From Pseudomonas zanjanensis (GTDB lineage: Bacteria > Pseudomonadota > Gammaproteobacteria > Pseudomonadales > Pseudomonadaceae), in NCBI RefSeq assembly GCF_014268745.2, contig NZ_JABWRB020000001.1:1798001-1862000 (forward strand): DNA of 64,000 nucleotides. Direction: 5' to 3'. The translations under genes were made by a program, and so were the position numbers. The notes under the pieces are model-generated. The model was given only the letters and a program-made list of their open reading frames with translations. It was not told the origin of the DNA and searched no databases. This document shows, piece by piece, positions 52,246 to 60,866 of the stretch (the first letter of the stretch is position 1; the number at the start of each line of letters is the position of its first letter).

Positions 52246-53850
52246 GTGGAGCATTTCTTCAAATCGCGGCCAGCGCTGTGGGGCTGGCTGCTGTTGGCGG
52301 TCGGGGGGCCGTCGGCAATCGCCGCCGAAGGAGGGCAGGAGGCCGAAGCGGCGCCGGCGCGCCTGGTGGACGTGAACGAGTATTTCGTGCGCGGCAACAC
52401 GGTGCTCGATGCCCGGGCCATCGAGGAAGCGGTGTACCCGTTCCTCGGTCCGCAAAAGGCCTTGAGCGACATCGAGAGCGCCCGGGAAGCCCTGCAGAAA
52501 GCCTATCAGGCACGTGGTTATCAATCGGTCTTCGTCGAGTTGCCGGAGCAGCAAGTCGAAGACGGCATCGTCTACCTGCAAGTCAGCGAGACCAAGGTCG
52601 GCCGTGTGCGAGTCGTCGGTGCCAAGCACTATTCTCCCGTGGAAATCCGCGAGGACGTGCCGGCACTCAAGGAAGGCGAGGTGCCGGATTTTGCCCAGGT
52701 TCAGATCGAACTGGCGCAGTTGAACAAAACCCCGGGACGCCAGGTCATGCCGCTGGTGCGCGAAGGCCAGCGCCCCGGCACCATGGACGTGGATTTGCAG
52801 GTCGAAGACCAGAACCCCTGGCAAGCCAGCCTGGGCCTGAACAACGACTACAGCGCCGACACCGAAAAGCTGCGCACTGTCGCGAGCCTGGGCTACAACA
52901 ACCTCTGGCAACTGGGCCACAGCGTTTCCCTGACGTTCTTCACCGCGCCCCAGGACACCGAAAACGCCAAGGTCTGGTCGGGTTCCTACACCGCGCCGCT
53001 GAGCGAACGCTGGAGTGTGCAATTCTCCGGTTACCAATCCGACAGCAACGTGGCCACCGTCGGCGGCAGCAACGTATTGGGCAAAGGCCATTCCTATGGG
53101 GTGTCGGCGATCTACAGCCTGCCATCCACGGGGGCATGGGCCAACAGTTTTTCAGTCGGGGTGGATTTCAAGGACTTCGAGGAGGAACTCAACCTCGGCG
53201 GCGCCAGCGACAAGGCGCCGCTCAAGTACGCGCCGTTCACCTTCGCCTACAACGGCTTTCGCTACACCGAACACAGCCAGTTGGGCCTCGGCCTGAGCCT
53301 GGTGGCGGGTACCCGCAGCCTGCTGGGCTATGGCAGTTCCGACGAAGAGTTCGACTACAAGCGCTATCGCGCCAGCCCCAGCTTCGCCGTGCTCAAGGGT
53401 GACGGCAATTACACCTTTACCTTCGGCAACGACTGGCAGACCGCCTCCAAGGCCGCCTTCCAACTGGCCTCCGGGCCGTTGGTTTCCAACGAACAATTTT
53501 CCGCCGGTGGCGCCACCTCGGTGCGCGGCTACCTGGCCGCCGAGCGCACCGGTGATGACGGCTACCTGCTGTCCCAGGAGCTACGCACCCCGTCCCTGGC
53601 CAAGTTTCTCGGCAGCTATGTCCAGGAGTGGCGCTTCTATGCCTTCGCCGAAGGCGCGCAGTTGTACCTGCGCGACGAACTGCCCGACCAGGAAGCCGAC
53701 TACAGCCTCGCCAGCGTCGGCCTCGGCACTCGCGCGAGCCTGAGCAAATGGCTGTCCGGCAGCCTCGACTGGGGCTATCCGCTGCTCGACGGGCCGAACA
53801 CCTCGAAACAGGAATCGCGCCTGCACTTCAACCTGCAAGCGACGTTTTGA
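52246..53850 (+). CDS. pdtB: TpsB/ShlB-family two-partner secretion transporter (PdtB-like)
   Basis: This outer-membrane Omp85-family transporter has about 534 residues from a GTG at 52246 (AGGGGGT box); the frame is open from a TTG at 52216. The signal peptide ends GGPSAIAA. Two POTRA domains lie at about 30-190 (VNEYFVRGNTVLDARAIEEAVYPFLG, then VGRVRVVGAKHYSPVEIREDVPAL). A 16-strand barrel with the lid-loop motif VRGY at 426-429 ends LHFNLQATF. Such proteins export one large TpsA exoprotein, yet no TpsA gene lies next to it here. Confidence 0.88.
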   Translation: MEHFFKSRPALWGWLLLAVGGPSAIAAEGGQEAEAAPARLVDVNEYFVRGNTVLDARAIEEAVYPFLGPQKALSDIESAREALQKAYQARGYQSVFVELPEQQVEDGIVYLQVSETKVGRVRVVGAKHYSPVEIREDVPALKEGEVPDFAQVQIELAQLNKTPGRQVMPLVREGQRPGTMDVDLQVEDQNPWQASLGLNNDYSADTEKLRTVASLGYNNLWQLGHSVSLTFFTAPQDTENAKVWSGSYTAPLSERWSVQFSGYQSDSNVATVGGSNVLGKGHSYGVSAIYSLPSTGAWANSFSVGVDFKDFEEELNLGGASDKAPLKYAPFTFAYNGFRYTEHSQLGLGLSLVAGTRSLLGYGSSDEEFDYKRYRASPSFAVLKGDGNYTFTFGNDWQTASKAAFQLASGPLVSNEQFSAGGATSVRGYLAAERTGDDGYLLSQELRTPSLAKFLGSYVQEWRFYAFAEGAQLYLRDELPDQEADYSLASVGLGTRASLSKWLSGSLDWGYPLLDGPNTSKQESRLHFNLQATF

Positions 53851-53867
53851 ACCCAGGAGTCATGTCC

Positions 53868-55667
53868 ATGCAACGCTTATTGTTATCCCTGTTGATCTGC
53901 CTGGGGCTGGTGCTTCCGGCGACCGCCAATGCCTGGTGGCAGGACGATTGGCACTATCGCAAACAGATTTCCGTGGACACCACGCCCCAGGGCGCCGCCA
54001 TCGCCCAGGCCTTGGGCCGCACGGCGTTGCTGGTGCGCCTGCACACCGGCAACTTCACCTTCGACGGCGTCAAGGACGACGGTTCGGACCTGCGTTTCGT
54101 CAGCGCCGATGACAAGACCGTGCTCAATCACCAGATCGAAAGCTTCGACCCGCTGATGGGCATGGCACTGATCTGGGTCGACGTGCCGAATGTGGAGGGT
54201 GGCCAACGCCAGGACCTGTGGATGTACTACGGCAACCAGAAGGCGCCGGCCACGGGCAGCGGCCAGTTGACTTTCGACCCGGACTACACCGCGCTGTACC
54301 ACTTCGACGGCGCCACTGGCGTACCGCCCCGGGATACCACGGCCTACGGCAACAACGCCCAGGGTGCGGCTGGCGTCAGCATCGACGGGGTGATCGGGCG
54401 TGCCTTGCAGTTCAACGGCCAGCCGTTGCTGTTGCCCGCCAGCCCATCGTTGCAACACAGCGCCGGTGCGGCATTCACCTTCAGCACCTGGCTGCGCCAG
54501 GACCAGGCCAGTGGTGAGCAGATCATCCTGGCCCGTCGCGAAGCCGCCACCAGTCTATTGGTGGGTGTCAACCAGGGCGTGCCGTTCGTAGCGATCAACG
54601 ACCAGCGTGCGGTCTCGACCCAACCACTGAACCCCGGCCAGTGGCAGCACCTGGCGTTGACCGCCTCGGGCGACCGCGTCGTGCTGTACGTCAATGGGCG
54701 CGAAACCGCGAGCCTCGCCGTGGCGATGCCGGCATTGAATTCGCCGATGGCCTTGGGCGCTGACGTTTCCGCCGGCACCTTCGCGCCTTTCAGCGGTGCC
54801 ATGGACGAAGCGCGGCTGTCCAAGGTCGCCCGCCCGGCACCGCTGCTGTTGGCCGACGCCAATGCCCAGGGCGCCGAGTCGAAACTGGTGGCCTACGGCG
54901 TCGATGAGGAACAGTCCGGCTTCGGTTTCGGCAGCCTGGGTTTCCTGCTCAACGCCGTGCCGCTGGATGCGTGGGTGATCATCGGCGTGCTGGTGCTGAT
55001 GATGTTCCAGTCGTGGATCATCATGATCCGCAAGAATCGCATGGTCAGCCGCCTCAGCGCCGCCAACGAAGCCTTCCGCGAGCAGTTCGCCCGGATCGGC
55101 ACACGCCTGGAGATGTTTGCCGACGACCAGGACCTTGCCCAGCGCCTGCAACACTCTTCGCTGTGGCGCTTGTACCTGGTGGCGGTCAAGGAAATCCGCA
55201 CCCGCCGCGAGCAGGGCGCTGACACCTCGTCAGTGTCGGCGGCCACCATCGAAGCGATCCGCTGCTCCATGGACGGCGTGCGCACCCGGGAGAACCAGGC
55301 GCTGAGTTCGAAACTCTCGACCCTGTCCAACGCCATCGCCGGCGGTCCGTACATTGGCCTGCTCGGCACTGTGCTGGGGATCATGGTGGTGTTCCTCGGC
55401 ACGGCGATGGCCGGTGACGTGAACATCAACGCCATCGCCCCGGGCATGGCTGCGGCCTTGCTCGCCACCGCCATGGGCCTGTTCGTCGCGATCCCGGCGC
55501 TGTTTGGCTACAACCGCCTGATCACCCGCAACAAGGAAGTCAGCGCCGACATGCGGGTCTTCGTCGACGAGTTCATCACCCGCCTGGCGGAGATGCACGG
55601 CGAAGGGCAGTCCGGTGAAGCGGCGCATCGCCGCGGCCATCACGTCCAATCGTCCGTACCGGCCTGA
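53868..55667 (+). CDS. exbB: DUF2341-LamG-ExbB fusion: MotA/TolQ/ExbB proton channel protein
   Basis: This 599-residue fusion has a signal peptide (MQRLLLSLLICLGLVLPATANA). A DUF2341 domain follows (about 28-125, WWQDDWHYRKQISVDTTPQG), then a LamG/concanavalin-like domain (about 140-315, AAFTFSTWLRQDQASGEQIILAR). A membrane helix (VIIGVLVLMMFQSWIIMI) leads to the ExbB/TolQ core with the TM2-TM3 pair GPYIGLLGTVLGIMVVFLG and AAALLATAMGLFVAIPALFGYN. The ExbB part forms a proton channel with ExbD that drives TonB. The large extracytoplasmic part may sense or bind an envelope ligand. The start at 53868 is eight bases after AGGAG. Confidence 0.88.
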   Translation: MQRLLLSLLICLGLVLPATANAWWQDDWHYRKQISVDTTPQGAAIAQALGRTALLVRLHTGNFTFDGVKDDGSDLRFVSADDKTVLNHQIESFDPLMGMALIWVDVPNVEGGQRQDLWMYYGNQKAPATGSGQLTFDPDYTALYHFDGATGVPPRDTTAYGNNAQGAAGVSIDGVIGRALQFNGQPLLLPASPSLQHSAGAAFTFSTWLRQDQASGEQIILARREAATSLLVGVNQGVPFVAINDQRAVSTQPLNPGQWQHLALTASGDRVVLYVNGRETASLAVAMPALNSPMALGADVSAGTFAPFSGAMDEARLSKVARPAPLLLADANAQGAESKLVAYGVDEEQSGFGFGSLGFLLNAVPLDAWVIIGVLVLMMFQSWIIMIRKNRMVSRLSAANEAFREQFARIGTRLEMFADDQDLAQRLQHSSLWRLYLVAVKEIRTRREQGADTSSVSAATIEAIRCSMDGVRTRENQALSSKLSTLSNAIAGGPYIGLLGTVLGIMVVFLGTAMAGDVNINAIAPGMAAALLATAMGLFVAIPALFGYNRLITRNKEVSADMRVFVDEFITRLAEMHGEGQSGEAAHRRGHHVQSSVPA

Positions 55668-55677
55668 GGGAATCGCC

Positions 55678-56103
55678 ATGGCTAGCGTAAACGCTTCACA
55701 CGATGACGACGATGATGCGGCCGTCGACAGCATCAACATCACACCGCTGGTGGATGTGCTCATGGTGGTGCTGGTGATGTTCATCCTTACGGCCACGGCC
55801 CAGGTGTCGGGTATCCAGATCAACCTGCCCAAGGCCAGCGCCTCGGTGTCGTTGTCCGAAGCCAAGACCAAGGCGATTTCGGTGAACGATGGCGGCCAGG
55901 TGTTCCTCGATGCCTATCCGGTGACCCTGGCCGAGCTGGAAGAGCGCCTGCGCATCGAAAAGGCCCAGAGCCCGGACTTCCCGGTAATCGTGCGCGGCGA
56001 CGCGACGGTGCAGTACCAGAAAGTTATTGAAGTGCTGGACCTGTTGCGACGCCTGGAACTGTCCCAGGTCGGTCTCGTGACCGGCAAACCGAGCCAGGGC
56101 TGA
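55678..56103 (+). CDS. exbD: ExbD/TolR family protein
   Basis: This 141-residue inner-membrane subunit of the TonB motor has an acidic N-terminus (SHDDDDDAAVDSINITPLVDVLMVVLVMFILTATA). The membrane Asp essential for proton flow lies in PLVDVLMV. A periplasmic domain follows (VQYQKVIEVLDLLRRLELSQVGLVT). The ATG at 55678 is ten bases after the exbB stop. It pairs with the ExbB fusion and TonB encoded alongside. Confidence 0.92.
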   Translation: MASVNASHDDDDDAAVDSINITPLVDVLMVVLVMFILTATAQVSGIQINLPKASASVSLSEAKTKAISVNDGGQVFLDAYPVTLAELEERLRIEKAQSPDFPVIVRGDATVQYQKVIEVLDLLRRLELSQVGLVTGKPSQG

Positions 56104-56105
56104 TC

Positions 56106-56810
56106 ATGACCGCCAGACTTCCCATCGATCCGCCCCCGGTGAAGACCGCGCCGTTGCGCCTGCTCAAGTGGACCGCTGGCCTGCTGTTGGGCGCTGTGGC
56201 GGCCTGGCTGCTGTGGCAGTGGGCCAACGACATGAGTGGCGTGCGCCGCGAAGCGCCGAAGGTGCCGACCATTATTCCGTTGCCCCCGCCGCCCCCGCCG
56301 CCGCCGGAAAAACCCAAGGAACCGGAGCCCCAGGTCGAGGAGAAGGTGGTCGAGCCCGAACCGACCCCGGAACCCGAAGAGGTCAAGCCGGAGGAGGCGC
56401 CGCCTTCACCGGCGGATGACTTGGCCAACCCGATGCAAATGGACGGGGACGCCCAGGCCGGCAACGACGCTTTCAACATTGGCGCGGGTAAGGGAGGGGG
56501 CATGTCTGGTACCGGCGGTGGCGGCGGGCTGGGGAATGCCACTTACGGCCAGATGATGGCGGTTGCCTTTCAGCGCCTGCTGCGCGATGACCCAGAGCTT
56601 CGCAAGCTGGAGTTCACATTGCAGGCCGATGTCTGGGTCAGTGCCTCGGGTGAAATCACTCGAGTGGAACTGGCGAAGTCCAGCGGAAACCCACAGACCG
56701 ACGAGAAAGTCATCGCTTCGCTGCGTGCTTCGCGGCACTTGAATGAACGGCCACCGGCCTCCCTGAAAATACCTGTACGCATGACATTTAAAGGAAAGCG
56801 TCCGGGCTAA
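56106..56810 (+). CDS. tonB: TonB-like energy transducer
   Basis: The 234-residue protein is anchored by one N-terminal membrane helix (about 18-40, LLKWTAGLLLGAVAAWLLWQW). A Pro/Glu/Lys periplasmic spacer with an eight-proline run follows (about 50-105), then a Gly-rich segment. The C-terminal TonB domain is FTLQADVWVSASGEITRVELAKSSGNPQTDEKVIASL...PVRMTFKGKRPG. It should transmit ExbBD energy to an outer-membrane partner. Co-location suggests the porin-like or PdtB protein rather than a classical siderophore receptor. Confidence 0.9.
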   Translation: MTARLPIDPPPVKTAPLRLLKWTAGLLLGAVAAWLLWQWANDMSGVRREAPKVPTIIPLPPPPPPPPEKPKEPEPQVEEKVVEPEPTPEPEEVKPEEAPPSPADDLANPMQMDGDAQAGNDAFNIGAGKGGGMSGTGGGGGLGNATYGQMMAVAFQRLLRDDPELRKLEFTLQADVWVSASGEITRVELAKSSGNPQTDEKVIASLRASRHLNERPPASLKIPVRMTFKGKRPG

Positions 56811-56851
56811 TCGAATATCCAGAAAAGTTCGCCAACAGGAGTTGTGTGCAG

Positions 56852-58543
56852 ATGATTTCCAATGTGAATCGATTGTCGTGGGCGATCGGCCTGGTGGTCT
56901 TGAGCCTGGGCGGACACGCGGCCGCCGCCCCGGCGCCGTCGGAAAACGCCACGATCAATCTGATCCGCCTGCTGGTGCAGCAGGGCGTGCTGAAGCAGGA
57001 CCAGGCCGATGGCTTGATCGCCCAGGCCGAACGGGAAGCCGTGCAGGCCCGCCAGGCGGCTACGGCAGTAGCCGCTGCGCCGGCCGGTGCGCCGGGGGAT
57101 GTGCGGGTGCAATACGTGCCGAACATCGTCCGTGAGCAGATCCGCGACCAGGTCAAGGCTGAAGTCATGGCCACCGCCAAGCAGGAAAACTGGGCTCAGC
57201 CCAACACCTTCCCGGATTGGGTCTCGCGCATCAGTTTCGATGGCGACATTCGCCTGCGGGATGAGTCGCGCTATTACTCGGGCACCAACAGCAACGAGAT
57301 CGTCGACTTCGCCCGACTCAATGACAGAGGGCCTTACGACGTCAATCCCAACAGCAGCTCCAGCCTGCCGCCGTTGCTCAACACCCGCGAAGACCGGGAA
57401 AACCTGTTCCGCCTGCGCGCCCGCCTGGGCATGAAGGCGGTGATTGCCCCGCAATGGACGGCGGGCATCCGCATCGGCACCGGCTCGGACAACAACCCGG
57501 TGTCCACCACCCAGACCCTGGGCGGCGGCTTTGGCAAAAAAGACATCTGGCTCGACCAGGGCTACCTGAACTGGAAACCGTCGGACGAATTGACCCTGAC
57601 CGGCGGGCGTTTCGCCAACCCGTTTTTCTCCACCGACCTGCTGTATTCCGGTGACCTGAACTTCGATGGCGTGGCGGCGAATTTCAACCACAAGCTCAAT
57701 CAGGATTGGGGTGTGTTCGGTACTGTCGGCGCGTTCCCGGTGGAGTACACCAACGACACCAGCACCAGCAATGGCAGCGACAAGGAAGAGAGCGACAACA
57801 AGTGGCTGTACGGTGCGCAACTGGGGGCCAACTGGGCCATCAACGACAGCAACCGGATCAAGGGGGCCATGGCCTATTACCGCTTCGACGACATCGAAGG
57901 CCAGCGTTCCTCGCCGTGCGAGCCCTGGGCCGGTGATCCAGGCTGCGACAGCGACGGTTCGCGGGTGGCGTTCATGCAGAAGGGCAACACCGTGTTCCTG
58001 CTACGCGACATCACGCCCAATCCGCTCAACCCGTCTGCCACGCCGCAGCCGCAATACGTCGGCCTTGCCTCGGAGTTCAACCTGCTGGACCTGAACGTCG
58101 CCTGGGACACCGATTTGCCTGAAGACCTCAAGCTGCGCAGCCAGGCCCACTACGTCCACAACCTCGGCTACGACGAAGGCGAGATGCGCAAGCGCTCGGA
58201 AGGGCAGTTCGCCAACAACCTGGACGAAAACGGCGAGGTGGAAAGCGGCGCCAACGCCTGGATGCTCCAGTTCACCCTTGGCAACTCCCTGGAACTCAAG
58301 CGCGAGGGCGACTGGAACCTGTTCGCCGGCTACAAGTACATCCAGCCGGACGCCTTGCCGGACGGCTTCAACGATTCGTCATTCCATCTGGGGGGCACCA
58401 ATGCCAAGGGGTATTTCCTGGGCGGCAACTATGGCCTGGCAAGCAACGTCTTTGCCACCGGCCGCTGGTTGAGTTCCGAAGCGGTGTACGGCGCGCCGTA
58501 CGACATCGATGTCTTGCAGCTTGAAATCAACACGCGCTTCTAA
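56852..58543 (+). CDS. putative outer-membrane porin (Porin_5-like) with N-terminal helical segment
   Basis: The precursor has about 563 residues from the ATG at 56852; an in-frame GTG at 56846 is possible. The signal peptide ends LGGHAAAAP. A helical region (about 35-110, INLIRLLVQQGVLKQDQADGLIAQAEREAVQARQ) resembles the periplasmic stalk of such porins. A barrel follows with WVSRISFDGDIRLRDESRYYSG and ENLFRLRARLGMKA, ending LQLEINTRF. The operon with ExbBD-TonB raises the possibility of gated rather than passive transport (inference). Confidence 0.85.
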   Translation: MISNVNRLSWAIGLVVLSLGGHAAAAPAPSENATINLIRLLVQQGVLKQDQADGLIAQAEREAVQARQAATAVAAAPAGAPGDVRVQYVPNIVREQIRDQVKAEVMATAKQENWAQPNTFPDWVSRISFDGDIRLRDESRYYSGTNSNEIVDFARLNDRGPYDVNPNSSSSLPPLLNTREDRENLFRLRARLGMKAVIAPQWTAGIRIGTGSDNNPVSTTQTLGGGFGKKDIWLDQGYLNWKPSDELTLTGGRFANPFFSTDLLYSGDLNFDGVAANFNHKLNQDWGVFGTVGAFPVEYTNDTSTSNGSDKEESDNKWLYGAQLGANWAINDSNRIKGAMAYYRFDDIEGQRSSPCEPWAGDPGCDSDGSRVAFMQKGNTVFLLRDITPNPLNPSATPQPQYVGLASEFNLLDLNVAWDTDLPEDLKLRSQAHYVHNLGYDEGEMRKRSEGQFANNLDENGEVESGANAWMLQFTLGNSLELKREGDWNLFAGYKYIQPDALPDGFNDSSFHLGGTNAKGYFLGGNYGLASNVFATGRWLSSEAVYGAPYDIDVLQLEINTRF

Positions 58544-58558
58544 GCGCTGGGAGGCCTC

Positions 58559-59206
58559 ATGAAAAGGCGAGCCAATTATCAATGCCCGGCCGCGTTGCTG
58601 ATGCTGGGCCTATTGCTCAGCGGCATGGCTCACGGCGAAGGCCTGGAAGAGCGCTTGCGAGCACAATTGCGCAGCACTACCGCGCAGTTGCAAGCCCTGC
58701 AGAGCGAGCAGGCCCAGGCCAGCGCTGCCCGCCAGGCTGCAGAGAACCAGGCCAAGGACGCCCAGGCGCAGATCAAGCAATTGACCGCGCAACTGAGCAA
58801 GGCCCAGGCCCTCACCGAACAACTGGCCGGGCACCAGCAAAGCCTGCAAAGCCAGGCCCAGGCCCAGGTGGCGGCCAGCAACGAGCAAGTCGGCAAGTTC
58901 AAGAAAGCCTATGAAGAACTGCTGGCCCTGGCCCGTGGCAAAGAGGCCGAGCGCGCCCGCCTGGAGGGGCAATTGATCGAGCGTGACACACAAGTGCAGC
59001 AATGTTCGGTCAAGAATCAGCAGATGTACGAAGTCGCCAAGACGCTGCTGCATGCCTACGAAACCATCGATGTGACCGACATCGTGAAGATCCGCCAGCC
59101 GTTCGCGGCCAAGGCCCGGGTGCGTTTCGAAGAGCTGGCCCAAGGGTTTGGCGATGATCTCTACAAGAACCGTTTCGATGCGCCCCAGGCCTCGATCACT
59201 CACTGA
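58559..59206 (+). CDS. exported coiled-coil protein of the pdt-like locus
   Basis: The 215-residue precursor has a signal peptide (about 1-25, LMLGLLLSGMAHG-EGL). A long Gln/Ala/Lys-rich coiled coil (about 28-145: LRAQLRSTTAQLQALQSEQAQASAARQAAENQAK) is followed by a short conserved C-terminal segment (YEVAKTLLHAYETIDVTDIVKIRQPFAAKARVRFEELAQGFGDDLYKNRF). A GGGAGG box precedes the ATG. It is likely periplasmic, perhaps a structural or adaptor partner of the TonB/ExbB assembly. I know no specific function. Confidence 0.82.
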   Translation: MKRRANYQCPAALLMLGLLLSGMAHGEGLEERLRAQLRSTTAQLQALQSEQAQASAARQAAENQAKDAQAQIKQLTAQLSKAQALTEQLAGHQQSLQSQAQAQVAASNEQVGKFKKAYEELLALARGKEAERARLEGQLIERDTQVQQCSVKNQQMYEVAKTLLHAYETIDVTDIVKIRQPFAAKARVRFEELAQGFGDDLYKNRFDAPQASITH

Positions 59207-59228
59207 ACAGCACAAGGAAGAACCGAAC

Positions 59229-59708
59229 ATGACCGCAATGATTCAATACGTCGGCGCAAAATCCCTCACCGAGTTGTTGCAGGCCGCCGGTTATCGGGTC
59301 AACGAAACCGAGCAGAACGGCATTGTGCAGTTGCTCAGCGCCAGTCAGGGCATCGGCTTTGCCGTGCGATTCGGCAATCCGGCAGCGACGGCGGGCGAAT
59401 ACCTGGACTTCACCTTCAGCTGTGCCTTGCGGGTGCAGGGCGAATTGCCGGCCGGTCTGGCTGAACGGTGGAACGCGTCGCGGCGCTTTGCCCGGTTGTC
59501 GCTGCAGGGCGAATTCCTGGTGATGGAAATGGACGTGGTCGTCGCGGCGGGCGTGAGTGCCGATCATCTGCGCAGCCACTTGGAACTGTGGGACCGCCTG
59601 TTGCAGGAGTTCATTGTCTTCCTGCGTGAATACAGCCAGAACGCGGCGGGGGTGCAAACCCCGGCCGAGCCCGTCGAGGCGCCGTTGGAGGAGGCCGTCG
59701 CATCGTGA
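59229..59708 (+). CDS. YbjN-domain protein
   Basis: This 159-residue cytoplasmic protein starts MTAMIQYVGAKSLTELLQAAGYRVNETEQNG. It has the YbjN pattern (FAVRFGNPAATAGEYLDFTFSCALRVQG, then RFARLSLQGEFLVMEMDVVVAAGVSADHLRSHLELWDRLLQEF), a chaperone-like fold related to type III secretion chaperones. The start at 59229 is used; the frame opens at 59148 inside the previous gene. The stop overlaps the GTG of the next gene. Confidence 0.82.
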   Translation: MTAMIQYVGAKSLTELLQAAGYRVNETEQNGIVQLLSASQGIGFAVRFGNPAATAGEYLDFTFSCALRVQGELPAGLAERWNASRRFARLSLQGEFLVMEMDVVVAAGVSADHLRSHLELWDRLLQEFIVFLREYSQNAAGVQTPAEPVEAPLEEAVAS

Positions 59709-60649
59709 AAAAGCCGACCGTCGTCATCAGCGCCGCGGCGCTGGGCCTGATCGCCGTGGCGCTGGTGCTGGGCCTGCGGCCGGGAAGCGATCCGGTCGCC
59801 GCGGTGCAGACCGCCAGTGTTGCTTCGGCCGACACGCCGAGTCTGGCCCGCTTGGGCAACCAGCAGGTCAGCCCCGACGAACTCAAGGCTTTGCTGGCTG
59901 CGCTGGCTCCCGAGGTTCGCCAGCAAATGCGTGGCAATCGGGCTGCGCTGGAAGGCTGGATCCGTGCGCGCCTGGCGGAAAAAGCCGTGTTGGAACAGGC
60001 CGATGCCCAGGGCTGGCGCCAGCGCCCCGAGGTGGAGCGCCAGACCCGAGCGGCGGCTGAGCAGATCGTGTTTCGGGATTACTTGCAGTCGGTTAGCCAG
60101 GTGCCGGCCGGTTACCCCAGTGAAGATGAGTTGAAGCAGGCCTACGGTGCAGGGAAAGCCAACTGGACGGCGCCGGCGCTGTACCGCGTCAGCCAGATTT
60201 TCCTGGCGGCCACCGAACCGCAGACCGTGGAGGCGGTGCGTCGGCAAGCGCTGGAGCTGAGCAAGAAGGCCCAGGCGTCGCCGGCCGAGTTCGGCGCCCT
60301 GGCCAGTCGTTTTTCCCAAGACCGCACCAGTGCCGAACGGGGCGGGGACAGTGGTTATCAGCCGTTGCAGCAACTGGTTCCCCCTGTGCGTGAAGCCGTG
60401 GCGCGCTTGAAAGTCGGCGCGGTGTCGGACCCGGTGCAGAGCCCGGCGGGCTTCCATGTCATCAAGCTCACCGAACAGCAACCGGCCCGGGAGGCGACCC
60501 TGGACGAAGTCCGCGAACGCCTGACCCAGGCCCTGCGCGCCGAACGCCAGGAGCAGATCGCCAAGGCATACCTGGATGGCATGCTCGACACGGCGACGTT
60601 GAGCATCGATGGCGCGCAGTTGAGCAAGGTGTTGGAGGAGGGGCTCTAG
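59705..60649 (+). CDS. parvulin-type peptidyl-prolyl cis-trans isomerase (PpiC/SurA-like)
   Basis: The 314-residue protein is read from a GTG at 59705 that overlaps the YbjN stop. An N-terminal membrane helix or uncleaved signal (VVISAAALGLIAVALVLGL) is followed by a SurA-N-like helical region and a parvulin domain. The parvulin domain lies at about 155-260, with YRVSQIFLAATEP, ASRFSQDRTSAERGGDSGYQ and VGAVSDPVQSPAGFHVIKLTEQQ. It is likely a periplasmic foldase for outer-membrane or exported proteins of the same operon. Confidence 0.88.
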   Translation: MKKPTVVISAAALGLIAVALVLGLRPGSDPVAAVQTASVASADTPSLARLGNQQVSPDELKALLAALAPEVRQQMRGNRAALEGWIRARLAEKAVLEQADAQGWRQRPEVERQTRAAAEQIVFRDYLQSVSQVPAGYPSEDELKQAYGAGKANWTAPALYRVSQIFLAATEPQTVEAVRRQALELSKKAQASPAEFGALASRFSQDRTSAERGGDSGYQPLQQLVPPVREAVARLKVGAVSDPVQSPAGFHVIKLTEQQPAREATLDEVRERLTQALRAERQEQIAKAYLDGMLDTATLSIDGAQLSKVLEEGL

Positions 60650-60668
60650 TGAGGTCCATACCTAACTC

Positions 60669-60798
60669 GTGGCGAGGGAGCTTGCTCCCGCTGGGCTGCG
60701 TAGCAGCCCCACCGAAATGACCGCGATCTTTCAACAAGAATCGGGGACAGGTTTTTGGGGCTGCTGCGCAACCCAGCGGGAGCAAGCTCCCTCGCCAC
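60669..60798. repeat. REP doublet, GTGGCGAGGGAGC family
   Basis: An inverted pair of about 45-bp arms lies between the isomerase and LysR-like genes. Nothing else is recognisable in 60650-60866. Confidence 0.9.
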
Positions 60799-60866
60799 AG
60801 GGGAGCTTGCCTGGCTGAAGACCCCGCGTAGCCTCAAGTATTCGTACCACCGACAGGGAGTCACCC

